Positions 32,634 through 40,303 of a stretch of DNA of 64,000 nt are shown here, in pieces (the stretch's first letter is position 1; the number at the start of each line of letters is the position of its first letter). The DNA lies in the NCBI RefSeq assembly GCF_002214185.1, contig NZ_CP022161.1, positions 2,975,767 to 3,039,766 of the forward strand, in the 5' to 3' direction. The stretch comes from Streptomyces capitiformicae. Lineage in GTDB: Bacteria > Actinomycetota > Actinomycetes > Streptomycetales > Streptomycetaceae. The translations under genes were made by a program, and so were the position numbers. The notes below the pieces were generated by a model. That model was given only the letters and a program-made list of their open reading frames with translations, ran no database searches and was not told the origin of the DNA.

Positions 32634-34019
32634 ATGCCCATCGCGACGGTGAACCCGGCGAACGGCGAGACGCTCAAGACGTACGACGCCCTGGGCGAGG
32701 AGGAGATCGAACGCCGCCTCGCGACCGCCGACGCCACGTTCCGCACCTACCGGACCACGTCCTTCGCGGAACGCGCCCGTCTCCTGCGCAAGGCCGCCGA
32801 CCTCCTCGACGAGGACGCGGAGAGCGTCGCCCGGACGATGACCACGGAGATGGGCAAGCCGATCAAGCAGGCCCGCGCCGAGGCCGCCAAGTGCGCGAAG
32901 GCGATGCGCTGGTACGCCGACCACGCCGAGGTGCTGCTCACGGACGTGGAGCCCTCCGACGCGGACGTGAAGGACTCGGGCGCCGCCCGCGTCCTGGTCC
33001 GCTACCGGCCGCTCGGCCCGGTGCTCGCCGTGATGCCGTGGAACTTCCCCCTCTGGCAGGTGATCCGCTTCGCCGCGCCCGCGCTGATGGCGGGCAACGT
33101 GGGCCTGCTCAAGCACGCCTCCAACGTCCCGCAGACCGCGCTCTACCTGGAGGACCTCTTCCGCCGCGCGGGCTTCCCCGAAGGCTGCTTCCAGACGCTG
33201 CTCATCGGCTCCGGCGCCGTCGAGGGCATCCTGCGCGACCCGCGTGTCCGCGCCGCCACGCTCACCGGCAGCGAGCCCGCGGGCCGTTCCGTCGCCTCGG
33301 TCGCCGGGGACGAGGTCAAGAAGACGGTCCTGGAGCTGGGCGGCAGCGATCCGTACGTCGTGATGCCGTCCGCCGACGTCGACCGTGCGGCCGAGGTCGC
33401 CGTGACGGCCCGGACGCAGAACGCCGGGCAGTCCTGCATCGCCGCCAAGCGGTTCATCGTGCACGCCGACGTGTACGACGCCTTCACCGAGCGGTTCGTG
33501 GCCGGCATGAACGCGCTCAAGGTCGGCGACCCGCTGGACGAGGACACCGACGTCGGCCCCCTCTCCAGCGAGCAGGGCCGTGAGGCCCTGGCGGGACTGG
33601 TCGACGAGGCCGTCGAGAGCGGCGCCACGGTCCTGTGCGGCGCCGAGCGCCCCGACGGGCCCGGCTGGTACTACCCGCCGACCGTCCTCGCCGACATCAC
33701 CCCCGAGATGCGCGTCCACCGCGAGGAGACCTTCGGTCCGGTCGCCACGCTGTACCGGGTCGCCGACCTGGACGAGGCGATCGCGATCGCCAACGACACG
33801 TCTTTCGGGCTGAGTTCCAACGTGTGGACGCGGGACGCGGCCGAGGTCGACCGTTTTGTACGGGACCTTGACGCGGGCGGGGTGTATGTCAACGGGATGA
33901 CCGCCTCCCACCCGGCGTTTCCCTTCGGCGGAGCCAAGCGGTCCGGATACGGGCGTGAGCTGTCCGGACACGGAATCCGCGAGTTCTGCAACATCACCAC
34001 CGTATGGCACGGGGTGTGA
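32634..34019 (+). CDS. NAD(P)-dependent succinate-semialdehyde/aldehyde dehydrogenase
   Basis: A 461-residue aldehyde dehydrogenase. ATG 32634 follows CAGGAGGTCAGCC. Motifs are VMPWNFPLWQV (cofactor), LTGSEPAGRSVA, VLELGGSDPYVV with the general-base Glu, NAGQSCIAAKRF with the catalytic Cys, and EETFGPVA. The length and sequence are close to bacterial GabD/YneI-type succinate-semialdehyde dehydrogenases, which oxidise succinate semialdehyde to succinate. The specificity is inferred from family resemblance only. It is set apart from the NUDIX gene by the hairpin at 32525. Confidence 0.9.
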   Translation: MPIATVNPANGETLKTYDALGEEEIERRLATADATFRTYRTTSFAERARLLRKAADLLDEDAESVARTMTTEMGKPIKQARAEAAKCAKAMRWYADHAEVLLTDVEPSDADVKDSGAARVLVRYRPLGPVLAVMPWNFPLWQVIRFAAPALMAGNVGLLKHASNVPQTALYLEDLFRRAGFPEGCFQTLLIGSGAVEGILRDPRVRAATLTGSEPAGRSVASVAGDEVKKTVLELGGSDPYVVMPSADVDRAAEVAVTARTQNAGQSCIAAKRFIVHADVYDAFTERFVAGMNALKVGDPLDEDTDVGPLSSEQGREALAGLVDEAVESGATVLCGAERPDGPGWYYPPTVLADITPEMRVHREETFGPVATLYRVADLDEAIAIANDTSFGLSSNVWTRDAAEVDRFVRDLDAGGVYVNGMTASHPAFPFGGAKRSGYGRELSGHGIREFCNITTVWHGV

Positions 34020-34044
34020 GCGTTCCACGGCTAACATCCCCGTT

Positions 34045-34278
34045 GTGAACCGCGAAGTGACTCTGCCTCTGATCGTCGACGACCGCGGGACCTTGCAGGT
34101 GGCCGCCGCCGATGTGAGCAAGCTGCTGCGCACCGTGGGCGGGCGGTGGCTGCACCTGGTGGAGGCGGGGGCGGAGGGACTGGACGAGGACACGGTGGCG
34201 GCGCTGACGATCGAGCTGGCGAAGTTGGCCGACCGGATCGACGTGGCGTGCATCGCGCACAGCAGCGGAGCGCCGTAA
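34045..34278 (+). CDS. small conserved cytoplasmic protein
   Basis: A 77-residue protein starting at GTG 34045 (VNREVTLPLIVDDRG), 25 bases after the dehydrogenase stop. It has no membrane segment or signal peptide; the second half (LDEDTVAALTIELAKLADRI) looks helical. Codon third positions are strongly G/C, supporting a real gene. I recognise the type as a Streptomyces conserved small protein of unknown function; nothing in it indicates a reaction. Confidence 0.65.
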   Translation: MNREVTLPLIVDDRGTLQVAAADVSKLLRTVGGRWLHLVEAGAEGLDEDTVAALTIELAKLADRIDVACIAHSSGAP

Positions 34279-34477
34279 GAGCCTCGGTTCGGTGACACCT
34301 GCTGAGCTGAGAGCTGCGGTTTGCTGACGTCCGCTGGTTGTTCGTGGTTGATCGCGCCCACGCCGCGGAGCCGCCCATCACCTTCGATGCCCGGTTCGGA
34401 GTAGTGCGCGGGGGTTCATTTCGCTTCGCCGGTCTGGAGTAATTCGGCGCGATATCCCCGGAGCGCCGGGTGATCGT

Positions 34478-34489
34478 GGTGGAACCACC
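34478..34489. promoter_or_regulatory. palindrome upstream of rppA
   Basis: GGTGGAACCACC is a perfect inverted repeat 58 bases before the rppA start, followed by another ACCACC. The 269-base gap 34279-34547 holds no gene; this palindrome is the only structured signal I see in it. It could be an operator of the pigment operon. Confidence 0.35.
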
Positions 34490-34547
34490 GAACCACCCCG
34501 TACCCGGGGGGCGAAGGCCTTCCGGATGGCGAAAGCAGGCGCGCTCC

Positions 34548-35612
34548 ATGGCCACTTTGTGCAGACCCGCGGTGTCCGTGCCGGAGTACGTGATCACGAT
34601 GGAGGAGACGCTGGAGCTGGCGCGCGAGCGTCACCCGGACCATCCCCAACTCCCGCTGGCGCTACGGCTGATCGAGAACACCGGTGTCCGAACCCGGCAC
34701 ATCGTGCAACCCATCGAGGAGACGCTCAAGCACCCGGGCTTCGAGCAGCGCAACAAGGTCTACGAGGCCGAGGCGAAGGCCCGGGTCCCCGCGGTCGTGC
34801 AGCAGGCGCTGGACGAGGCAGAGCTGCTCAGCACCGACATAGACGTGATCATCTACGTGTCGTGCACGGGCTTCATGATGCCGTCGATGACCGCGTGGCT
34901 GATCAACAACATGGGCTTCAGCCATGACACCAAGCAGATACCCATAGCCCAGCTGGGCTGTGCGGCGGGCGGTGCCGCGATCAACCGGGCGCACGACTTC
35001 TGCTCGGCCTACCCCGAGGGCAACGCCCTGATCGTGGCCTGCGAGTTCTGCTCGCTGTGCTACCAGCCGACCGACCTGGGCGTCGGCTCGCTGCTCTCCA
35101 ACGGCCTGTTCGGCGACGGCATCGCGGCCGCCGTCGTACGCGGCCGGGGCGGCGAGGGCATGACCCTGGAGCGCAACGGCTCGTATCTGATCCCCAAGAC
35201 CGAGGAGTGGATCATGTACGACGTCCGGGCCACCGGGTTCCACTTCCTCCTGGACAAGCGAGTGCCGGGCACGATGGAACCACTCGCACCGGCCCTCCAC
35301 CGACTGGCGGCCGCCCATGGCTGGGACGCCTCCGACCTGGACTTCTACATCATCCACGCGGGCGGCCCCCGCATCCTCGACGACTTGAGCAAGTTCCTCC
35401 GGGTCGACCCGCACGCGTTCCGCTTCAGCCGGGCCACGCTCACCGAGTACGGCAACATCGCCAGCGCCGTCGTCCTGGACGCGCTGCGCCGGCTGTTCGA
35501 CGAGGGCGGTGCCCACGACCGGGCACGCGGCCTGCTCGCCGGGTTCGGACCCGGTATCACCGCCGAGATGGCCCTGGGCCGCTGGCAACGCAACCCACAA
35601 GAGACGGCATGA
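34548..35612 (+). CDS. rppA: type III polyketide synthase RppA (1,3,6,8-tetrahydroxynaphthalene synthase)
   Basis: A 354-residue chalcone-synthase-fold enzyme very close to Streptomyces RppA. It condenses five malonyl-CoA to 1,3,6,8-tetrahydroxynaphthalene. Catalytic Cys138 lies in IAQLGCAAGGAA; the usual CHS His and Asn positions appear in FYIIHAGGPRIL and LTEYGNIASA. The extra cysteine in YVSCTGFMMP is a known RppA feature. ATG 34548 begins MATLCRPAVSVPEYV, as in homologues. The stop precedes the P450 ATG by one base, and a cupin gene follows the P450, forming a three-gene pigment operon. Confidence 0.95.
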   Translation: MATLCRPAVSVPEYVITMEETLELARERHPDHPQLPLALRLIENTGVRTRHIVQPIEETLKHPGFEQRNKVYEAEAKARVPAVVQQALDEAELLSTDIDVIIYVSCTGFMMPSMTAWLINNMGFSHDTKQIPIAQLGCAAGGAAINRAHDFCSAYPEGNALIVACEFCSLCYQPTDLGVGSLLSNGLFGDGIAAAVVRGRGGEGMTLERNGSYLIPKTEEWIMYDVRATGFHFLLDKRVPGTMEPLAPALHRLAAAHGWDASDLDFYIIHAGGPRILDDLSKFLRVDPHAFRFSRATLTEYGNIASAVVLDALRRLFDEGGAHDRARGLLAGFGPGITAEMALGRWQRNPQETA

Positions 35613-35613
35613 C

Positions 35614-36843
35614 ATGACGACGAGTGACATCACCACCGGCGAAGAGACCATGGCGGCCCCTCCGGTACGGCACTGGCCCGCCCTCAATCTGACCGGGGTC
35701 GACTTCGACCCCGTCCTGGCCCAGCTGATGCGGGAGGGTCCGATCACCCGGATCCAGCTGCCCAACGGCGAGGGCTGGGCCTGGCTGCTGACCCGCTACG
35801 ACGACGTACGGCTGGTCACGAACGACCCCCGGTTCAGCCGTAAGAAGGTCGTGGGCCGCCAAGTCACCCGGTTGGCACCACACTTCATCCCGCAGCCGGG
35901 CGCGATGAACTTCCATGACAAGCCCGACCACGCCCGGCTGCGCCGCTCCGTGGCGTCCGCCTTCACCACGCGTGGCGTCGAACGCCTCCGCGACAACGCC
36001 CAGCGCGCCCTCGACGCGACGGTGGACGCGATGCTGCGCGACGGCCCGCCCGCCGACCTGATCGAGCGGGTGCTGGAGCCCTTCCCGATCACCGTGATCT
36101 GCGAGCTGATGGGCGTCCCGGAGGCGGACCGCGAGGACATGCACGACTGGACGCAGCGGATCCTGTCCTCCACGTACGGCATCGAGGCCAGCGAGCGGGC
36201 CAAGCGGGACATGGAGGCGTACTTCGCGAAGGCCATCGCCGAGCACCGGGACTCCGACGGCGAGGACGTCATCTCCCTGCTCGGGGCGGCCGTGGGCCGG
36301 GGCGACATCAGCGCGGAGGAGGCGATGGCCCTGGCCGGACCCCTCCAGATCGGCGGCGAGGCAGTCACCAACAACACCGGCCAGATGTTCTTCATCCTCC
36401 TGACCCGCCCCGACCTGCTCGCCCGTATGCGCGACGAACCCGGACTGCGCCCGCAGGCACTGGACGAGCTCCTGCGGTACATCCCGCACCGCAACGCCGT
36501 CGGCCTCTCCCGCATCGCCCTGGAGGACGTGGTGTTCCACGGCGTCCGGATCCGCGCGGGCGACCCGGTCTACGTCTCCTACCTGGCCGCCAACCGCGAC
36601 CCGGACGTCTTCCCCGACCCCGAGCGCATCGACTTCGACCGCGACCCGAACCCACACCTTGCCTTCGGCTACGGCGCCCACTTCTGCGCGGGCGCCAACC
36701 TGGCCAAGCTGGAGACGGAACTGATCGTGAACACGCTCCTGGACCGGGTACCGGGCCTGAAGCTGGCCGTCCCGCCGGAGGAGGTTCCCTGGCGCCGGGG
36801 CGCGCTGATCCGCGGCCCAGAAGCCCTCCCCGTCTCCTGGTGA
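35614..36843 (+). CDS. cytochrome P450 of CYP158 type (flaviolin coupling)
   Basis: A 409-residue P450 with the heme-ligand motif FGYGAHFCAGANLAKLE (Cys358), an ERR-type EXXR in DELLRYIPHR and an oxygen-binding-helix region GGEAVTNNTGQ in which the usual acid-alcohol pair is altered. Sequence and position (between rppA and a cupin) match CYP158A2 of S. coelicolor. That enzyme couples flaviolin oxidatively to biflaviolin and triflaviolin, dark pigments thought to protect against UV. It is translated as part of the rppA operon; its stop overlaps the next start (GTGA). Confidence 0.9.
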   Translation: MTTSDITTGEETMAAPPVRHWPALNLTGVDFDPVLAQLMREGPITRIQLPNGEGWAWLLTRYDDVRLVTNDPRFSRKKVVGRQVTRLAPHFIPQPGAMNFHDKPDHARLRRSVASAFTTRGVERLRDNAQRALDATVDAMLRDGPPADLIERVLEPFPITVICELMGVPEADREDMHDWTQRILSSTYGIEASERAKRDMEAYFAKAIAEHRDSDGEDVISLLGAAVGRGDISAEEAMALAGPLQIGGEAVTNNTGQMFFILLTRPDLLARMRDEPGLRPQALDELLRYIPHRNAVGLSRIALEDVVFHGVRIRAGDPVYVSYLAANRDPDVFPDPERIDFDRDPNPHLAFGYGAHFCAGANLAKLETELIVNTLLDRVPGLKLAVPPEEVPWRRGALIRGPEALPVSW

Positions 36844-37370
36844 CCGCGCTCACCCCGCCCGAAGGACTCCTGGTCCCCCCGGGCCACGGCCGTACCGTCA
36901 CCACCCCCGCCCATGCCGTCACCTTCAAGGTCACCGGCACCCACTCCCGCGCCGCCTCCAGCTTCGAGGTGGTCGTCCCCCCGGGCTTCGACGTCGGCGC
37001 CCACGTGCACACCCGTAGTGAGGAACTCTTCTACGTCCTCGAAGGCGAGCTCGACGTGCTCGCCTTCGAGCCACGGGTACGGACACCGGACCACTGGCAG
37101 CGCTGGGAGTCCACCACCGGCAACCGCATCGTCCGGGCCACCCCCGGCACGGTCATCGTCGTACCCCCCGGCTGCCCCCACGCCTTCGCCAACCCCACCG
37201 ACGTACCGGCGAAGATGTTCTTCCAGTCGTCACCGCCACCGGACCACGAGCGGTACTTCGAGGAGTTGCTGGAGATCCTGGAGGCGGGCGGCCCACCGGA
37301 TCAGAGGGCGATCGAAGCCCTGCGCACGAGATACGACATCGAACAACTCACACCTCTGAAACACCGGTGA
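36840..37370 (+). CDS. cupin quinone-forming monooxygenase (MomA-like)
   Basis: A 176-residue single-domain cupin, GTG start overlapping the P450 stop. The metal motifs are HVHTRSEELFYVLEGELDVL and the later PPGCPHAFANPTD. Cupins in this operon position (MomA-type) oxidise tetrahydroxynaphthalene to the quinone flaviolin, the P450 substrate. Together with RppA and the P450 it completes a short route from malonyl-CoA to polymeric flaviolin pigment. The assignment rests on context plus the cupin fold. Confidence 0.8.
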   Translation: MTALTPPEGLLVPPGHGRTVTTPAHAVTFKVTGTHSRAASSFEVVVPPGFDVGAHVHTRSEELFYVLEGELDVLAFEPRVRTPDHWQRWESTTGNRIVRATPGTVIVVPPGCPHAFANPTDVPAKMFFQSSPPPDHERYFEELLEILEAGGPPDQRAIEALRTRYDIEQLTPLKHR

Positions 37371-37385
37371 GGCCCGCAGTCGGCG

Positions 37386-38612
37386 TCACCGAATCGGCAT
37401 CCCGGACAGAGTCCGCGCGATCACCAGCCGCTGAACCTCACTCGTACCCTCGAAGATCGTGTAGATCGCGGCATCCCGATGCATCCGCTCCACCGGGTAC
37501 TCACGCGTGTACCCGTTGCCACCCAGTATCTGAATGGCCTGAGCCGTGACCTTCTTCGCCGTCTCGCTCGCGAACAGCTTCGACTGCGACCCCTCGGCCC
37601 CGGTGAACGGCTTCCCGTTGATCGCCATCCACGAGGCCCGCCACACCAGCAACCGCGCCGCGTCCACGGACGTCCGCATGTCCGCGAGCTGGAAGGCGAC
37701 ACCCTGGTTGTCGATGATCGGTCGCCCGAACTGCTCACGTGTCTTGGCGTAATCCAGAGCCACCTCGTACGCGGCGCGGGCGGTGCCCACCGCCATGGCC
37801 CCCACGGCCGGGCGGGACGCCTCGAACGTGGCCATCGCCGCGTTCTTCACCCGCTCACCGCCGGAGGCAACCCGCTCCCGGGCCCGCGCCAGCCGCTCGT
37901 CGAGCTTCTCCTTGCCGCCGAGAAGGCAGGAACCCGGAACCCGTACGTCCTCGAGTACGACCTCGGCGGTGTGCGAGGCGCGAATCCCGTGCTTCTTGAA
38001 CTTCTGACCTTGGGACAGACCGGGCGTGTTGGGCGGAACGATGAAGGAGGCGTGGCCCTTGGAGCCGAGCTCGGGGTCGACCACGGCCACCACCACGTGC
38101 ACGTTGGCTATGCCACCGTTGGTCGCCCACGTCTTCGTGCCGTTGAGCACCCACTCGTCCTTGGCCTCGTCGTACACCGCACGGGTGCGCATGGAGGCCA
38201 CGTCGGACCCGGCGTCGGGCTCGGAGGAGCAGAACGCGGCGACCTTGACATCGTTGGCGTCGCCGTACATCTGGGGGATCCAGGTGCCGATCTGCTCCTC
38301 GGTGCCGTTGGCGAGGACGCCCACGGCGGCGAGGCCGGTGCCGACGATGGAGAGGGCGATGCCCGCGTCGCCCCAGAACAGCTCCTCCATGGCCATGGGG
38401 ATGCCGAGGCCGGTGGGGTCGAAGTACTGCTGGGCGTAGAAGTCGAGGGAGTAGATGCCGACCTTTGCGGCCTCCTGGATGACCGGCCAGGGCGTCTCCT
38501 CGCGCTCGTCCCACTCGGCGGCGGCGGGGCGGATCACATCGGCGGCGAACCCGTGGAGCCAGTCGCGGACCTCCCTCTGCTCCTCATTCAGCTCCATGGT
38601 GAACTCAGCCAT
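37386..38612 (-). CDS. acyl-CoA dehydrogenase
   Basis: A 408-residue acyl-CoA dehydrogenase. Motifs are AAFCSSEPDAGSDVASMR, GTKTWATNGGIANVHVVV, YAKTREQFGRPIIDNQGVAF, ILGGNGYTREYPVERMHRD and the C-terminal IFEGTSEVQRLVIARTL, which contains the catalytic Glu. It probably acts on medium- or branched-chain acyl-CoA. The gene is divergent to a TetR regulator; the intervening region has operator-like repeats, so the pair is likely a repressor with its target. It converges on the cupin gene with a 15-base gap. Confidence 0.93.
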   Translation of the reverse strand: MAEFTMELNEEQREVRDWLHGFAADVIRPAAAEWDEREETPWPVIQEAAKVGIYSLDFYAQQYFDPTGLGIPMAMEELFWGDAGIALSIVGTGLAAVGVLANGTEEQIGTWIPQMYGDANDVKVAAFCSSEPDAGSDVASMRTRAVYDEAKDEWVLNGTKTWATNGGIANVHVVVAVVDPELGSKGHASFIVPPNTPGLSQGQKFKKHGIRASHTAEVVLEDVRVPGSCLLGGKEKLDERLARARERVASGGERVKNAAMATFEASRPAVGAMAVGTARAAYEVALDYAKTREQFGRPIIDNQGVAFQLADMRTSVDAARLLVWRASWMAINGKPFTGAEGSQSKLFASETAKKVTAQAIQILGGNGYTREYPVERMHRDAAIYTIFEGTSEVQRLVIARTLSGMPIR

Positions 38613-38647
38613 GACCCCTCCAGCATTTCCGGGTACTGCACTAAGAT

Positions 38648-38688
38648 GTTACCTGCGGTAACTGCGAGTCTGTTACCGGTCGGTAGGA
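38648..38688. promoter_or_regulatory. TetR operator-like inverted repeats
   Basis: GTTACCTGCGGTAAC (38648-38662) is a perfect 6-bp inverted repeat with a 3-base spacer. Ten bases later GTTACCGGTCGGTAGG gives a second, slightly imperfect copy. They sit 36 bases before the acyl-CoA dehydrogenase start and about 100 before the TetR start, between the divergent genes. Confidence 0.7.
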
Positions 38689-38789
38689 AAAGTCAACTCC
38701 CGGGGGGCTCGGTAGCCCGTTCGATCGGGGCGTGCCAATCAGTGTTACTTTGCGCAGGCGTCACCGAAATCAGCACTGGGGGAGACATC

Positions 38790-39437
38790 ATGGACACCAC
38801 GCAGCGGACCGATCAGGCACGGTCCGCCGACCGCCGTCGGCGCGAGCTGCTGGAAGCCGCGGACCGAGTGGTGCTCCGCGACGGCCCGGGGGCGTCGATG
38901 AACGCCATCGCCGCCGAGGCGGGCATCACCAAGCCGATCCTCTACCGCCACTTCGGCGACAAGGGCGGACTTTACGCCGCCCTTGCCAAGCGCCACACCG
39001 ACGCCCTCCTGGACTCCCTGCGGGCCGCCCTGGACGCCCCCGCGGAGCGCCGCGAACGCGTCGAGGCCACCCTCGACACCTACCTGGCGGCCATCGAGGC
39101 CCGCCCCCAGGTGTACCGCTTCCTGATGCACCCGGCCGACGGCAGCCAGCCCGGCGTCGACCAGGGCTTCGACGTCGGCAAGCACTCCGCCCCCCTCCTT
39201 CGCCGCATGGGCGAGGAACTCGGCAAGGTCATCGAGGACCGCCTCGACCTCGGCCCCGACAGCCACCGACTCGCCCGCGTCTGGGGCCACGGCATCGTAG
39301 GCATGATGCACGCGGCAGGCGACTGGTGGCTCGGCGAACGCCCCTGCACGAGGGCGGAGTTGGTCCGCAGCCTGGCAGACCTGCTGTGGGGCCGCCTGGC
39401 GGCGGCGGGCGACAAGGTTGGCGGTCCGGGTTTCTGA
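38790..39437 (+). CDS. TetR-family regulator, probable repressor of the divergent acyl-CoA dehydrogenase
   Basis: A 215-residue TetR protein. The helix-turn-helix is ASMNAIAAEAGITKPILYRH (about residues 37-56), and the C-terminal domain resembles fatty-acid-responsive TetR regulators (HGIVGMMHAAGDWWLGER). ATG 38790 follows GGGGGAGACATC. It is divergent to the dehydrogenase at 38612, with paired GTTACC/GGTAAC repeats between, which suggests autoregulation and control of acyl-CoA degradation. Confidence 0.9.
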   Translation: MDTTQRTDQARSADRRRRELLEAADRVVLRDGPGASMNAIAAEAGITKPILYRHFGDKGGLYAALAKRHTDALLDSLRAALDAPAERRERVEATLDTYLAAIEARPQVYRFLMHPADGSQPGVDQGFDVGKHSAPLLRRMGEELGKVIEDRLDLGPDSHRLARVWGHGIVGMMHAAGDWWLGERPCTRAELVRSLADLLWGRLAAAGDKVGGPGF

Positions 39438-39451
39438 GAGTTCTCCTTCTT

Positions 39452-39483
39452 GGCCGGGGCCGGGGCCGGGGCCGGGGCCGGGG
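39452..39483 (+). repeat. GGGGCC hexanucleotide tandem repeat
   Basis: Five tandem GGCCGG units give five runs of four G separated by CC, starting 15 bases after the TetR stop. Such a run can form a G-quadruplex on the plus strand in DNA or in the TetR transcript 3' end. Confidence 0.85.
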
Positions 39484-39486
39484 ATC

Positions 39487-39504
39487 GCGCCCCTACAGGG
39501 GCGC
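39487..39504. terminator. GCGCCCC/GGGGCGC hairpin module
   Basis: GCGCCCCT pairs with AGGGGCGC around a 2-base loop and is followed by GGGGCTGTGTCGATTGCGGC. The same hairpin plus GCGGGGCTGTGTC tail occurs at 56691-56720. It lies between the convergent TetR and peptide deformylase genes and probably serves as a bidirectional terminator. Confidence 0.6.
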
Positions 39505-39534
39505 GGGGCTGTGTCGATTGCGGCTCCGCCACGA

Positions 39535-39575
39535 TGGGGGTCCCTCCCGCTCGAGCGAAGCCGAGAGTGGGGGAG
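39535..39575 (+). repeat. dispersed ~40-bp repeat, copy 3
   Basis: TGGGGGTCCCTCCCGCTCGA, then GCGAAGCCGAGAGTGGGGGAG, in the 174-base gap between the TetR gene and the convergent peptide deformylase gene. It follows the hairpin module at 39487, as in the cluster near 56.7-56.9 kb. Confidence 0.85.
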
Positions 39576-39611
39576 CGACCAGCCACAACGCACCCGCAGC
39601 CGCCAACGGGC

Positions 39612-40151
39612 TCACCGCCCCCACGGCGCCTTGGCGATCTTCCTCATCACCCGAGAACGCCGCCACCCCGAAAGCCGGTCCACATAAACCCTGCCCTCAA
39701 GATGATCGCACTCGTGCTGAAGGCACCGCGCGAAGAACCCACTCCCCCGCACCCGCACCCGATCCCCGTCCACCGTGAACCCCTCGACCACGGCCTCGTC
39801 GTACCGCTCCGTCCCCGCCTCCAGTCCGGGCAGCGACAGACACCCCTCGGGCCCCCGCAGCACGATCCCCTCCACCGAGACCAGCCGGGGGTTCACCACA
39901 TGGCCGACATGCCGCACCTCGTCGTCGTCGGGGCAGTCGTAGACGAAAACCTTCAAACTCCGGCCCACCTGATTCGCGGCCAACCCCACACCCCGCGCGT
40001 CGTACATCGTCGCGAACATGTCCTCCACAAGCCGCTCCAGCTCACTCCCGAACTCCGTCACCTCTTCACACGGGGCGTGCAATACGGGATCGCCGAGCAG
40101 TGTCATGGGAAGAACACGCCCTCGGGCGCCGGGAATCGAGCCATGTCGCAT
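39612..40151 (-). CDS. def: peptide deformylase
   Basis: A 179-residue peptide deformylase, which removes the formyl group from nascent proteins. All three motifs are present: GVGLAANQVG (motif I), EGCLSLPGL with the metal Cys (motif II) and QHECDHLEG with the HExxH zinc/iron site (motif III). ATG 40151 gives MRHGSIPGARGRVLPMTLLG; the next ATG (40106) is also possible. No strong ribosome binding site distinguishes them. Streptomyces usually carries several def genes; this is probably an extra copy. Confidence 0.93.
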   Translation of the reverse strand: MRHGSIPGARGRVLPMTLLGDPVLHAPCEEVTEFGSELERLVEDMFATMYDARGVGLAANQVGRSLKVFVYDCPDDDEVRHVGHVVNPRLVSVEGIVLRGPEGCLSLPGLEAGTERYDEAVVEGFTVDGDRVRVRGSGFFARCLQHECDHLEGRVYVDRLSGWRRSRVMRKIAKAPWGR

Positions 40152-40303
40152 GGCCGCAAGAGTACGTTCACACCCGACATCACCGGCCGAGCCGGTTTCA
40201 ACGCCTCGGCGGGATTCGGGCACGTGAGTGGATCTCGATAGGCTTTGGTCCACACGTTGCCGGGACTGGGCGCGGCGCTGTACGCAAGGAGGATCGAGAA
40301 CTG

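Noticed and set aside
34279..34477. Possible IS remnant before rppA
   Set aside because: Some stretches look intergenic-repeat-like, but I could identify no transposase motif or terminal repeat.
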